A stretch of 18,625 nucleotides of DNA from an uncultured Eubacteriales bacterium (GTDB lineage: Bacteria; Bacillota; Clostridia; Oscillospirales; CAG-272), in contig CAKSNQ010000032.1 of the NCBI GenBank assembly GCA_934476315.1, forward strand, positions 1 through 18,625, read 5' to 3'. Under the pieces are notes generated by a model. It had not been told where the DNA came from, ran no database searches, and saw only the letters and a list, made by a program, of their open reading frames with translations. How positions within the stretch are numbered: the first letter of the stretch is position 1; each line of letters starts with the position of its first letter. This document shows positions 13,330 to 18,625 of the stretch, one piece after another. The position numbers and the translations under genes are program-made.

Positions 13330-13361
13330 TTCACACAATGTTCATATAAAAGCGGTATAAT
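13330..13361 (+). promoter_or_regulatory. Probable promoter of the membrane protein/HTH pair
   Basis: A perfect TATAAT is at 13356-13361. The best -35 candidate is TTCACA (13330-13335), but the spacer is 20 nt, so the -35 contact is weak or replaced by an activator. Transcription would start near 13368, about 33 nt before the ATG. Confidence 0.5.
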
Positions 13362-13400
13362 TTAAAGTGAGAGTTTTTGCAAACGGAAAGGGGACTGAAC

Positions 13401-14435
13401 ATGCCAAAGCGCGTGATACCGTACCGTCGGTTTTTGATACTTGATCTGATCGTGTGCCTCCTTGCGGCACTTGTCGGCGCACTCGCGTTTTCGCTCTCAT
13501 TCGACTCCGACATCGGTTACTTCCGCGCCGGAGTGTTCCCTACATTATTATATTGCACCCTTGCGGCGGGCGTCGTCATTGCGATCTCCTACGCATATCT
13601 CTCCCGCCGGGAGCGCCAAGAGGGCGATGATGCCGACGGCAGCCTTGCCGGGCATAAGCCTGCGGAGCATAGCCTTGCCGTGCGCATCACCGCGGTGGTT
13701 TGTGCCGGAACCTTTGCCGTCGCCGGGCTGGTCTCCGTCTGGCAGCTGATGTCCGACACCGTCCCGCAGACGGGTGCCCTGAGCAAGCCCGCCACCGCGT
13801 GGGTTGCCCTGCTCACCGCATTTTCCGCACTGGCATCCGCCATTTACTTTGCCGCGATCGGACTCCGGCGCAATACCCTCCCGCTCTTTTCCCGGATGGG
13901 ACTGGGGATTCCCGGATACGCCGTGCTGACGATCATCCGTGCTTACTTTGACATGAGCGTCGCCATGAACGCACCGACCAAGGTGCTGGCGCAGTTTTCC
14001 CTGCTCGCCATCGCGCTCTGCCACATCGCCGAGCTTTGGTATCTGTACGGCGCGCGCCCGGCAAAGCGTCTGCGGACGCTCGGACTGCTTGCCTTGCCCC
14101 TGAGCTTTGGCTACGTGCTCCCGATGCTCGCCGCCATCCCCGCCCACGGAACCGCCCTGCTTGATGCGTCGTCGTGGGTCGCGCTGATGCCGCAGTTGGC
14201 GTACACCGCCTATCTGATCGCGCGCCTGTGCTCGCTCGGCGACGGTGCCGACGCGCCGGCGTTTGATGATTTCCAAACAACCACACCCGCCGACAGCGGC
14301 GACCGCTCCGGCGATTCCGAACGTTCCGACGATTCCGATGAATCCGAAACCTCTGATGGCTCCGGTCACACCGACAATTCCGGTCATCCCGACGTTTCCG
14401 ATCATTCCGACAAGGAGGCGACACCCCGTGGCTAA
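13401..14435 (+). CDS. Multi-spanning membrane protein of unknown function with Ser/Asp-rich tail
   Basis: I do not recognise the family. The 344-residue product has about eight hydrophobic segments, near residues 11-33, 46-67, 95-117, 131-154, 165-183, 195-216, 225-246 and 256-276. There is no cleavable signal peptide; the basic start MPKRVIPYRR suggests a cytosolic N-terminus. After the last segment a tail of about 65 residues (280-344) is made mostly of Ser, Asp, Gly and His, with repeated SD/SG pairs. The start ATG is 7 nt after AAAGGGG; an earlier in-frame codon at 13377 lacks a ribosome binding site. The 3' end overlaps the downstream HTH gene by 8 nt, and that gene's ribosome binding site lies in the tail codons. 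The two are probably co-expressed, so the regulator may control or respond to this protein. Confidence 0.8.
   Translation: MPKRVIPYRRFLILDLIVCLLAALVGALAFSLSFDSDIGYFRAGVFPTLLYCTLAAGVVIAISYAYLSRRERQEGDDADGSLAGHKPAEHSLAVRITAVVCAGTFAVAGLVSVWQLMSDTVPQTGALSKPATAWVALLTAFSALASAIYFAAIGLRRNTLPLFSRMGLGIPGYAVLTIIRAYFDMSVAMNAPTKVLAQFSLLAIALCHIAELWYLYGARPAKRLRTLGLLALPLSFGYVLPMLAAIPAHGTALLDASSWVALMPQLAYTAYLIARLCSLGDGADAPAFDDFQTTTPADSGDRSGDSERSDDSDESETSDGSGHTDNSGHPDVSDHSDKEATPRG
14290..14412 (+). repeat. Degenerate TCCGAC-type repeat encoding the Ser/Asp tail
   Basis: The sequence TCCGA(C/T) or TCCGG(T/C) recurs roughly every 6-15 nt and encodes Ser-Asp and Ser-Gly. It is too degenerate for a recent tandem duplication but looks like an expanded low-complexity tail. 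Confidence 0.5.
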
Positions 14436-15012
14436 CATGACAAAAAACGCGAATATCCGCATCCAGTGGTTTCACCGCAAGGTCACGGAACTGAGCTACC
14501 CCAACGCTATGCGCCTGTCGGAACGCTTCGGCATTTCGCACCGCCAGGCACAGCGCGACGTGGATTACCTGTGCCGTCGGCTGAACGCCCCGCTGGAATA
14601 CAACGCCGAGCACAAGGGCTACTTCTACAACAGCCCCTACTCGCTCCCGATTGTCGTCACCTCGGACAACGACGAAAGCTACGGCGCGGACGTCACAGAG
14701 CATGCGGACGAGCTGTCCCTGTTCGGCGCGGAAAGCGGCGTCATCCAGATGCAAATGCCCTACACCGCGACCATCGAGCTTCGCGACAAGCTGACCGCGC
14801 TGGAGCTGAGCAAATACATCGTCGCGCGCCGCGGCGATTCCCGCTACATATGCGAGTTTCACCACATCGAGCGCTTTCTCGCGGCGCTCCTTACCGCCGA
14901 CGCCGACGTCCGGCTTCTGGAACCGGAATGGTTGCGCGAACGCCTGATTCGTTGCGCGCGCCGCGTTCTGGAGCGCAACGAGGAGCCGCTCCCCGCCGCG
15001 CACGGCGAATAA
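14428..15012 (+). CDS. HTH transcriptional regulator, WYL-like but without a WYL domain
   Basis: The 194-residue product has an N-terminal winged HTH (about residues 10-68) that closely resembles the DeoR/HTH_11 domain of WYL regulators: IRIQWF, YPNAMRLSERFGISHRQAQRDVDYL, then RLNAPLEYNAEHKGYFY. The C-terminal part (about 112-182) resembles the WCX domain that ends WYL proteins, with FLAALLTADADVRLLEPEWLRERL. The ~80-residue WYL ligand-binding domain that normally lies between is missing; only a ~40-residue acidic linker is present. The start is GTG 14428-14430, 9 nt after AAGGAGG. The ATG at 14437 would be 18 nt away. It overlaps the membrane protein gene and is inferred to form one operon with it. 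Confidence 0.8.
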   Translation: MANMTKNANIRIQWFHRKVTELSYPNAMRLSERFGISHRQAQRDVDYLCRRLNAPLEYNAEHKGYFYNSPYSLPIVVTSDNDESYGADVTEHADELSLFGAESGVIQMQMPYTATIELRDKLTALELSKYIVARRGDSRYICEFHHIERFLAALLTADADVRLLEPEWLRERLIRCARRVLERNEEPLPAAHGE

Positions 15013-15046
15013 TTACAAAATAATTTCACTTTTTTTCAAAAAGCCC

Positions 15047-15075
15047 TTGACATCGGCAGGAGAAACGTGTATAAT
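15047..15075 (+). promoter_or_regulatory. Consensus sigma-A promoter of rplJ-rplL
   Basis: A perfect TTGACA (15047-15052) and perfect TATAAT (15070-15075) are separated by exactly 17 nt. Transcription should start near 15082, leaving a leader of about 167 nt before rplJ. Confidence 0.92.
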
Positions 15076-15081
15076 ACTGCT

Positions 15082-15221
15082 GTTATCCAAAGACAGCAGG
15101 TTCCCGTAAAAGCGTATGCTCTCCTGCCGAGGAAGATCAACCACATAGAGCGGCTTCGCCGTTGGTATTTATCTTTTCTCGCGCCGGGACATGTTCTTGG
15201 ACGGGGAAAGTTTTTTATTTT
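15082..15221 (+). ncRNA. L10 leader: ribosomal protein L10-binding attenuator
   Basis: The element has the features known for L10 leaders in Firmicutes. A hairpin is closed by GCAGG (15096-15100) and CCTGC (15123-15127), followed by CGAGG, the kink-turn-like L10 contact. Next, GAGGAAGAT (15129-15137) can pair with ATCTTTTCTC (15171-15180) as an antiterminator that encloses ACC/GGT and AGCGGC/GCCGTT. Its 3' arm is shared with the terminator (15173-15221). In B. subtilis, L10(L12)4 binding prevents the antiterminator and causes termination; the same logic fits here. Pairings were found by eye. Confidence 0.88.
15173..15221 (+). terminator. Attenuation terminator inside the L10 leader
   Basis: CTTTTCTC (15173-15180) pairs with GGGGAAAG (15203-15210), including two G-U pairs, and is followed by six T (15211-15216) and more T after one A. 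The 5' arm is the same segment used by the antiterminator, so the two folds exclude each other. Confidence 0.7.
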
Positions 15222-15248
15222 CAGTTCACGATTGGGAGGTGAAACCGA

Positions 15249-15785
15249 ATGCCCAGCAACAAGATTCTTGAACAGAAGAAGCAGATCGTCGCGGATCTGG
15301 CAGATTCTATCAAAAATTCCACTGCCGGTGTCCTGGTCAACTATCAGGGAATCACGGTGGACAACGATACGAAGATGCGTAAGACTCTGCGTGAGGCGGG
15401 CGTCAAGTATGTCGTCATGAAGAATACCATGACCGGCATGGCTTGCGAAATGAACGGTCTCGGCGAGATGAAGCAGTACCTCAACGGTATGACTGCCATC
15501 GCGATCGGTGCCGATGACCCCATCGCCCCTGCAAAGATCATCAAAAAGTACGCGGATCAGGTCGAGTCCTTCTCCATCCTGGCAGGTTATCTGGATGGTA
15601 AGGTCATCGACGTCAAGACGGTGGAAGCTCTGGCGGATATCCCGTCCCGGGAGACCCTCATTGCGAAATTCCTCGGAAGCATCCGTTCCCCGCTGTACAA
15701 CCTGGCATATGCCCTTCAGGCAGTTGTCGACAAGGGTGGCGAGAGCGCCGCTCCTGCCGAGGAAGCTGCTCCCGCAGAGGCATAA
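15249..15785 (+). CDS. rplJ: 50S ribosomal protein L10
   Basis: L10 is the base of the ribosomal stalk. It binds 23S rRNA together with L11 and carries L7/L12 dimers on its C-terminal helix. The 178-residue product begins MPSNKILEQKKQIVADLADS and includes GVLVNYQGITV and VMKNTMTGMA, with a flexible Ala/Pro/Glu tail (GGESAAPAEEAAPAEA). Starts at ATG 15249-15251 with GGGAGG 9 nt upstream. It is preceded by its own promoter and L10 leader, which allow autoregulation. rplK and rplA are not upstream. Confidence 0.98.
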   Translation: MPSNKILEQKKQIVADLADSIKNSTAGVLVNYQGITVDNDTKMRKTLREAGVKYVVMKNTMTGMACEMNGLGEMKQYLNGMTAIAIGADDPIAPAKIIKKYADQVESFSILAGYLDGKVIDVKTVEALADIPSRETLIAKFLGSIRSPLYNLAYALQAVVDKGGESAAPAEEAAPAEA

Positions 15786-15889
15786 ATTCCCCGCATGAGG
15801 CATCGTCCTCATTCTCACTTGCGTCGTGACGGCGTGCCGCGCACCCGCACGATACAGAAAAATATCATATTTTCGGGAGGTAAATTACA
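15786..15889 (+). promoter_or_regulatory. rplJ-rplL spacer with hairpins
   Basis: The 104-nt spacer contains ATGAGG/CCTCAT with a 6-nt loop (15795-15812), TCGTG/CACGA (15824-15828 with 15848-15852) enclosing GTGC/GCAC (15834-15844), and a weak AT-only hairpin GAAAA/TTTTC (15857-15874) just before the rplL ribosome binding site GGGAGG. No promoter boxes are seen. It may help uncouple rplL, whose product is needed in several copies per ribosome, from rplJ. Confidence 0.5.
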
Positions 15890-16261
15890 ATGGAAAAGAT
15901 CAATGCCATTATTGAAGAAATCAAATCCCTGACGATCCTTGAGCTTGCCGATCTGGTTAAGGCTGTCGAGGCTGAGTTCGGCGTTTCCGCTGCCGCTCCT
16001 GTGGGCGTGGCTGTTGCCGGTGCCGCTCCTGCTGCTGCCGCTGAGGAAAAGACCGAATTCGACGTTATCCTTGCCGGTTTCGGTGCCAACAAGCTGGGCG
16101 TTATCAAGGTCGTTCGTGAGCTGACCGGTCTGGGTCTGAAGGACGCAAAGGACCTGGTCGAGGGTGCGCCGAAGCCCATCAAGGAAGGCGTTTCCAAGGA
16201 CGAGGCAGAGAAGGTCAAGGCTGCTCTGGTCGAGGCCGGCGCTACCGTCGAGGTCAAGTAA
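15890..16261 (+). CDS. rplL: 50S ribosomal protein L7/L12
   Basis: L7/L12 is the multicopy stalk protein that recruits and activates the translation GTPases. The 123-residue product has the N-terminal dimerisation helices (IEEIKSLTILELADLVKAVE), an Ala/Pro/Gly hinge (about residues 34-52), and the C-terminal factor-binding domain with NKLGVIKVVRELTGLGLKDA and LVEGAPKPIKEGV. Starts at ATG 15890-15892 behind GGGAGG. It is followed by a terminator, not by rpoB as in most bacteria. Confidence 0.98.
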   Translation: MEKINAIIEEIKSLTILELADLVKAVEAEFGVSAAAPVGVAVAGAAPAAAAEEKTEFDVILAGFGANKLGVIKVVRELTGLGLKDAKDLVEGAPKPIKEGVSKDEAEKVKAALVEAGATVEVK

Positions 16262-16309
16262 TTCTGCCGCATCCGCTATGGATGCGCATACCGCTGTATC
16301 AGATAACCG

Positions 16310-16345
16310 AAAACAGGCGAGCCGCTGGCGCGCCTGTTTTTTGTT
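16310..16345 (+). terminator. Strong terminator after rplL
   Basis: AAAACAGGCG (16310-16319) pairs perfectly with CGCCTGTTTT (16331-16340). An inner GCC/GGC extends the stem beyond an A-G mismatch. The U-rich tail is TTTTTTGTTGTT from 16337. A separate hairpin GCATCC/GGATGC (16269-16285) lies just before it. Confidence 0.9.
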
Positions 16346-16689
16346 GTTCCGTGCCGCTCTCGCCGCGCTCCCCCCCGCGCTGTTCCCACGCTCCGTTCTC
16401 CCCCATGCCGTTGTCGCCAAGCCAAACCGTTGCCGCTCCCGCCGTTGCCCCCTGCTCTGCCCTCTTCTTTCGCGCTATCGCCGCCACTTTATTATTCCGC
16501 ACAACGACCGCCGTGGAGAATGTCCCGCCGCGCATCGTTGACCTGTCAGGAGTCTGACGAACGCCCGTCCGGAGCGTCGGATCAGCGTTCGCAGTCTGAA
16601 CGGGGATTCCCGCCCCGCCGCGGCGCATAACCGCCCTCCCACAGGGCAATACTTCTTGTGCGCGAAAGAAAAATTTATCGCAAAACCTC
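16346..16689. other. Gene-free region, pyrimidine-rich then hairpin-rich
   Basis: No credible gene is seen. The first ~110 nt is strongly C/T-rich on the plus strand. Between 16545 and 16617 several inverted repeats cluster: GTCAG/CTGAC (16545-16558), CTG-A-CGAACGC (16554-16564) with GCGTTCG-CAG (16585-16594) around an inner TCCG/CGGA, and CGGGG/CCCCG (16601-16617). No U-tract follows on either strand. The last ~40 nt turns AT-rich toward the next promoter. Confidence 0.5.
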
Positions 16690-16718
16690 TTGACAAATTT
16701 AACACTACGTGATAATAT
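16690..16718 (+). promoter_or_regulatory. Promoter of the SGNH hydrolase gene
   Basis: A perfect TTGACA (16690-16695) and TAATAT (16713-16718) are 17 nt apart. An overlapping GATAAT (16711-16716) would give a 15-nt spacer. Transcription should begin near 16725, about 34 nt before the gene. Confidence 0.75.
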
Positions 16719-16758
16719 AGTATTGCAAACTACATTTGATGACTTTGGGGTGATTATT

Positions 16759-17442
16759 TTGTCGTATATTGGAAAGAAAGCTATCATCTGGGGAGATTCC
16801 GTCGCCAAAGGCGTGGTATGGGACGCGGAACGCGGGCGCTACGCACTGGCGAAGCCGCCTGCCGCGGAGATCGTCGCCGAGCAGACCGGAATCGATGTCA
16901 TCAACCATGCCAGAATGGGCATGACCGTCTCTGACGGGTTGAATGTGGTGCGCCGCGATCTGGAACGCGGAGTGCAGGCGGACATCGCTGTCATCGAGTT
17001 CGGAGGCAACGATTGCGACTTTGATTGGGCGCAGATCAGCGCCGCCCCGGACGAAGTTCATCTTCCCCGCACGCCTGCCAATCTGTTCGTTGACAAGCTG
17101 GGGGAGATCGTCTCGCTGGCGCAGGGTGCGGGCATGCGTCCGATTCTGCTGACGCTCCCGCCGATCAACGCCGACAAATACTTTGAGTTCATCTCCCGCG
17201 ACGGGCTGTCGCAGGCGAATATTCTGCACTGGCTCGGGGACAAAAATCATATCTACCGCTTTCACGAGCGCTATTCCTGCATGATCGGACGCGTCGCGCA
17301 GAAGTTCGGGTGCAAGCTGGTCGATATCCGCTCCGCCTTTCTCGATGAGTGGAACGCCATGTCCATGGTCTGCCGCGACGGGATTCATCCCACTCCCGAC
17401 GGGCAACGTCTCATCGGCTCGGCAATCATGGCGTCGCTGTAA
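16759..17442 (+). CDS. SGNH/GDSL-family hydrolase, probably cytosolic esterase
   Basis: The 227-residue product has the SGNH-fold catalytic blocks: Gly-Asp-Ser (residues 12-14, nucleophile Ser14 in IIWGDSVAKG), GGND (82-85, oxyanion residue Asn84) and DGIHP (Asp207 and His210 of the triad). The family hydrolyses ester or acyl groups of lipids, sugars or peptides; the substrate cannot be told. There is no signal peptide, so it should act in the cytosol. I chose TTG 16759-16761 because GGGG lies 8 nt upstream and the product begins just before the first strand. A GTG at 16750 would overlap that site. The reading frame further upstream overlaps the promoter. It stands alone, between terminators. 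Confidence 0.88.
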   Translation: MSYIGKKAIIWGDSVAKGVVWDAERGRYALAKPPAAEIVAEQTGIDVINHARMGMTVSDGLNVVRRDLERGVQADIAVIEFGGNDCDFDWAQISAAPDEVHLPRTPANLFVDKLGEIVSLAQGAGMRPILLTLPPINADKYFEFISRDGLSQANILHWLGDKNHIYRFHERYSCMIGRVAQKFGCKLVDIRSAFLDEWNAMSMVCRDGIHPTPDGQRLIGSAIMASL

Positions 17443-17512
17443 CATCCGATGCCGCATGTCCTCCATAAGATTTGTAAAAAGGGGCTGCCCGGCCGCGGGG
17501 ACCAACGCCGCA

Positions 17513-17559
17513 GGGGAGTGAAAAAACTCAAACTGAGTTTTTTCACTCCCCCTTTTTTT
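17513..17559. terminator. Perfect 18-bp bidirectional terminator between convergent genes
   Basis: GGGGAGTGAAAAAACTCA (17513-17530) is perfectly complementary to 17534-17551, with a 3-nt loop. Seven T (17553-17559) follow on the plus strand. On both strands an inner ACTCA/TGAGT hairpin is also followed by six T, so the element can end transcription of the hydrolase gene (plus) and of the PmbA-like gene (minus). Confidence 0.9.
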
Positions 17560-17582
17560 ATTCCGTTTTTCCCGCTGCGCGG

Positions 17583-18625
17583 TTATTTTCCGGCGACGCT
17601 GACGCCGCGCAGAAGAACCGCCGGTGCACCGAAGTTGGTAAATCCGCCAAAGAAGCCGAAATCGACCGTATCGGACAGTGCCTCAATGGACTTGAGAAGC
17701 TCGTAGAAGTTGCCCGCGATGGTAAAGGTCTTGACCGCCTCCGCGCGCTTTCCGTCGCGGATCACGAACCCGGCGCTCTCCAGCGAAAAATCGCCCGTCA
17801 CAGCGTTCGCGCCCGCGTGCATGCCCTTCAGCTCGGTGATATACAGTCCGTCGCCGACCATTTCGAAAAGCTGATCCGGCGTCTTGTCGCCCGCCTCCAG
17901 ATAGAAGCAATACGGCGAAATGCCCACCGGCGCCGCGTAAGAGTCCCGCTGACCGTTGCCTGTGGACGTCACCCCGTCCTTCTTCGCGGTCGTCAGATCG
18001 TAGAGCAGAGTCTTCAGTGTTCCGCCCTCGATGACATTCTTGCGGTAGGTCGCCACGCCCTCGCCGTCAAACGAGGTCTGAATGGGGCACGCGGGGTAGC
18101 GCGGGTCGTCCGTGATGGTCACGCAGTCCGCCGCGATCTTCTCCCCGGTCTTTCCGCCCAGCAGGGACAGTCCGTGCTGAACCATTTTTGCCGAGAAGAT
18201 CGAAGAAAAGGTGGCAAGCAGGGCGCGCATCTGTTTGGCGCTGATAACGCAGTCGGTTTTCCCCGAGGCGACCGCCCCCGCGTTCAGCTTTTCTCTCGCC
18301 TCGTTCACCGCGCGGGCAGGCAGTGTGGACAACTCTGCGGGGTCGCTTCCGCTGACATTGGCAATGCTGACGCCGTATTCCGCCTCCTCGCCCTCCTTGA
18401 CAACCGCTTCAACGTAGACGCCCGCGGTGGCAACGTGGTTGTGAAGCTCCAGCCCGTGCGAGTTGCACAGCATGGTTTCCGCCTCATACGCCATGGCGCC
18501 GGACTGTGTGCCGTCCGCGACGGACGGGTGGCAGGCATAGGTTGCCTTTTGCAGATCGAGCGCCCATTTCTTCATCGTCGCTGCGTCGGGAAGCTCCGCC
18601 TCCGGCGCATTTTTCGGCTCATAAG
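17583..18625 (-). CDS. TldD/PmbA (TldE)-family protein, C-terminal part (partial)
   Basis: The frame is open to the window end, so the N-terminus is missing; 346 residues are visible. The C-terminal region GDGLYITELKGMHAGANAVTG and DFSLESAGFVIRDGK is typical of TldD/PmbA metalloprotease-like proteins (peptidase family U62), and the following segment FTIAGNFYELLKSIEALSDT is PmbA/TldE-like. TldD and TldE form a heterodimer in which TldD holds the metal site; TldE lacks it. I see no HExxxH motif in the visible part, which supports TldE, although that motif could lie in the missing part. A tldD partner would be expected just upstream, beyond the edge. Ends facing the SGNH gene at the shared terminator. 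Confidence 0.9.
   Translation of the reverse strand, partial: YEPKNAPEAELPDAATMKKWALDLQKATYACHPSVADGTQSGAMAYEAETMLCNSHGLELHNHVATAGVYVEAVVKEGEEAEYGVSIANVSGSDPAELSTLPARAVNEAREKLNAGAVASGKTDCVISAKQMRALLATFSSIFSAKMVQHGLSLLGGKTGEKIAADCVTITDDPRYPACPIQTSFDGEGVATYRKNVIEGGTLKTLLYDLTTAKKDGVTSTGNGQRDSYAAPVGISPYCFYLEAGDKTPDQLFEMVGDGLYITELKGMHAGANAVTGDFSLESAGFVIRDGKRAEAVKTFTIAGNFYELLKSIEALSDTVDFGFFGGFTNFGAPAVLLRGVSVAGK

Noticed and set aside
14245..14427. Longer HTH protein starting at ATG 14245
   Set aside because: The extra 61 residues are Pro/Thr/Ile repeats read from the other gene's Ser/Asp tail, with no ribosome binding site; GTG at 14428 has AAGGAGG at ideal spacing.
13548..15003. Long minus-strand open frames (304 and 356 codons) over the membrane protein and HTH genes
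   Set aside because: They oppose genes that have a promoter, ribosome binding sites and recognisable domains; their composition is that of antisense GC-rich sequence.
15077..15099. CTGCTGT/ACAGCAG hairpin at the start of the L10 leader
   Set aside because: Its 5' arm lies mostly upstream of the predicted transcript start (~15082), so it would not be in the RNA.

Overview
The window looks like a chromosomal segment of a Gram-positive bacterium of the class Clostridia, probably near Oscillospiraceae/Ruminococcaceae. The reasons are strong GGAGG ribosome binding sites before almost every gene, the four-cysteine (zinc) forms of S14, L24 and L36, a zinc-lid adenylate kinase, a Firmicutes-type L10 leader before rplJ, moderately GC-rich coding sequence and AT-rich promoters close to the sigma-A consensus. 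The genus assignment is inference from sequence feel, not from a search.

Region 1 (1-13133, minus strand) is the S10-spc ribosomal protein superoperon with the beginning of the alpha operon. In transcription order it reads rpsJ, rplC, rplD, rplW, rplB, rpsS, rplV, rpsC, rplP, rpmC, rpsQ, rplN, rplX, rplE, rpsN, rpsH, rplF, rplR, rpsE, rpmD, rplO, secY, adk, map, infA, rpmJ and rpsM (cut by the window edge). One near-consensus promoter (13105-13133) drives it through a leader of about 320 nt. Most spacers are 1-45 nt and hold only a Shine-Dalgarno sequence. Three are much longer and strongly self-complementary: rpsJ-rplC (160 nt), rpsN-rpsH (131 nt) and rplR-rpsE (75 nt).

Region 2 (13330-15012, plus strand) is a divergent two-gene unit. 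It encodes a multi-spanning membrane protein of unknown function with a Ser/Asp-rich tail, overlapped by a small HTH regulator that resembles WYL-family regulators but seems to lack the WYL domain itself.

Region 3 (15047-16345, plus strand) is rplJ-rplL with its own consensus promoter, an L10-binding leader with mutually exclusive antiterminator and terminator, and a strong terminator after rplL. Neither rplK-rplA nor rpoB-rpoC is adjacent.

Region 4 (16346-18625) holds a gene-free, hairpin-rich stretch, a cytosolic SGNH-family hydrolase (plus), a perfect 18-bp bidirectional terminator, and a convergent TldD/PmbA-family gene (minus) cut by the window end.

The gene products are mostly conserved, so the interesting material is regulatory. 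The S10 leader holds an intrinsic-terminator-like hairpin whose 5' arm and loop contain a perfectly spaced Shine-Dalgarno and ATG of a 50-codon ORF that ends right at the rpsJ ribosome binding site. With the three structured spacers and an apparent CTG start codon for IF-1, this suggests several RNA-level controls tuned to translation capacity. None of these was tested by search or folding software; all pairings were found by eye.
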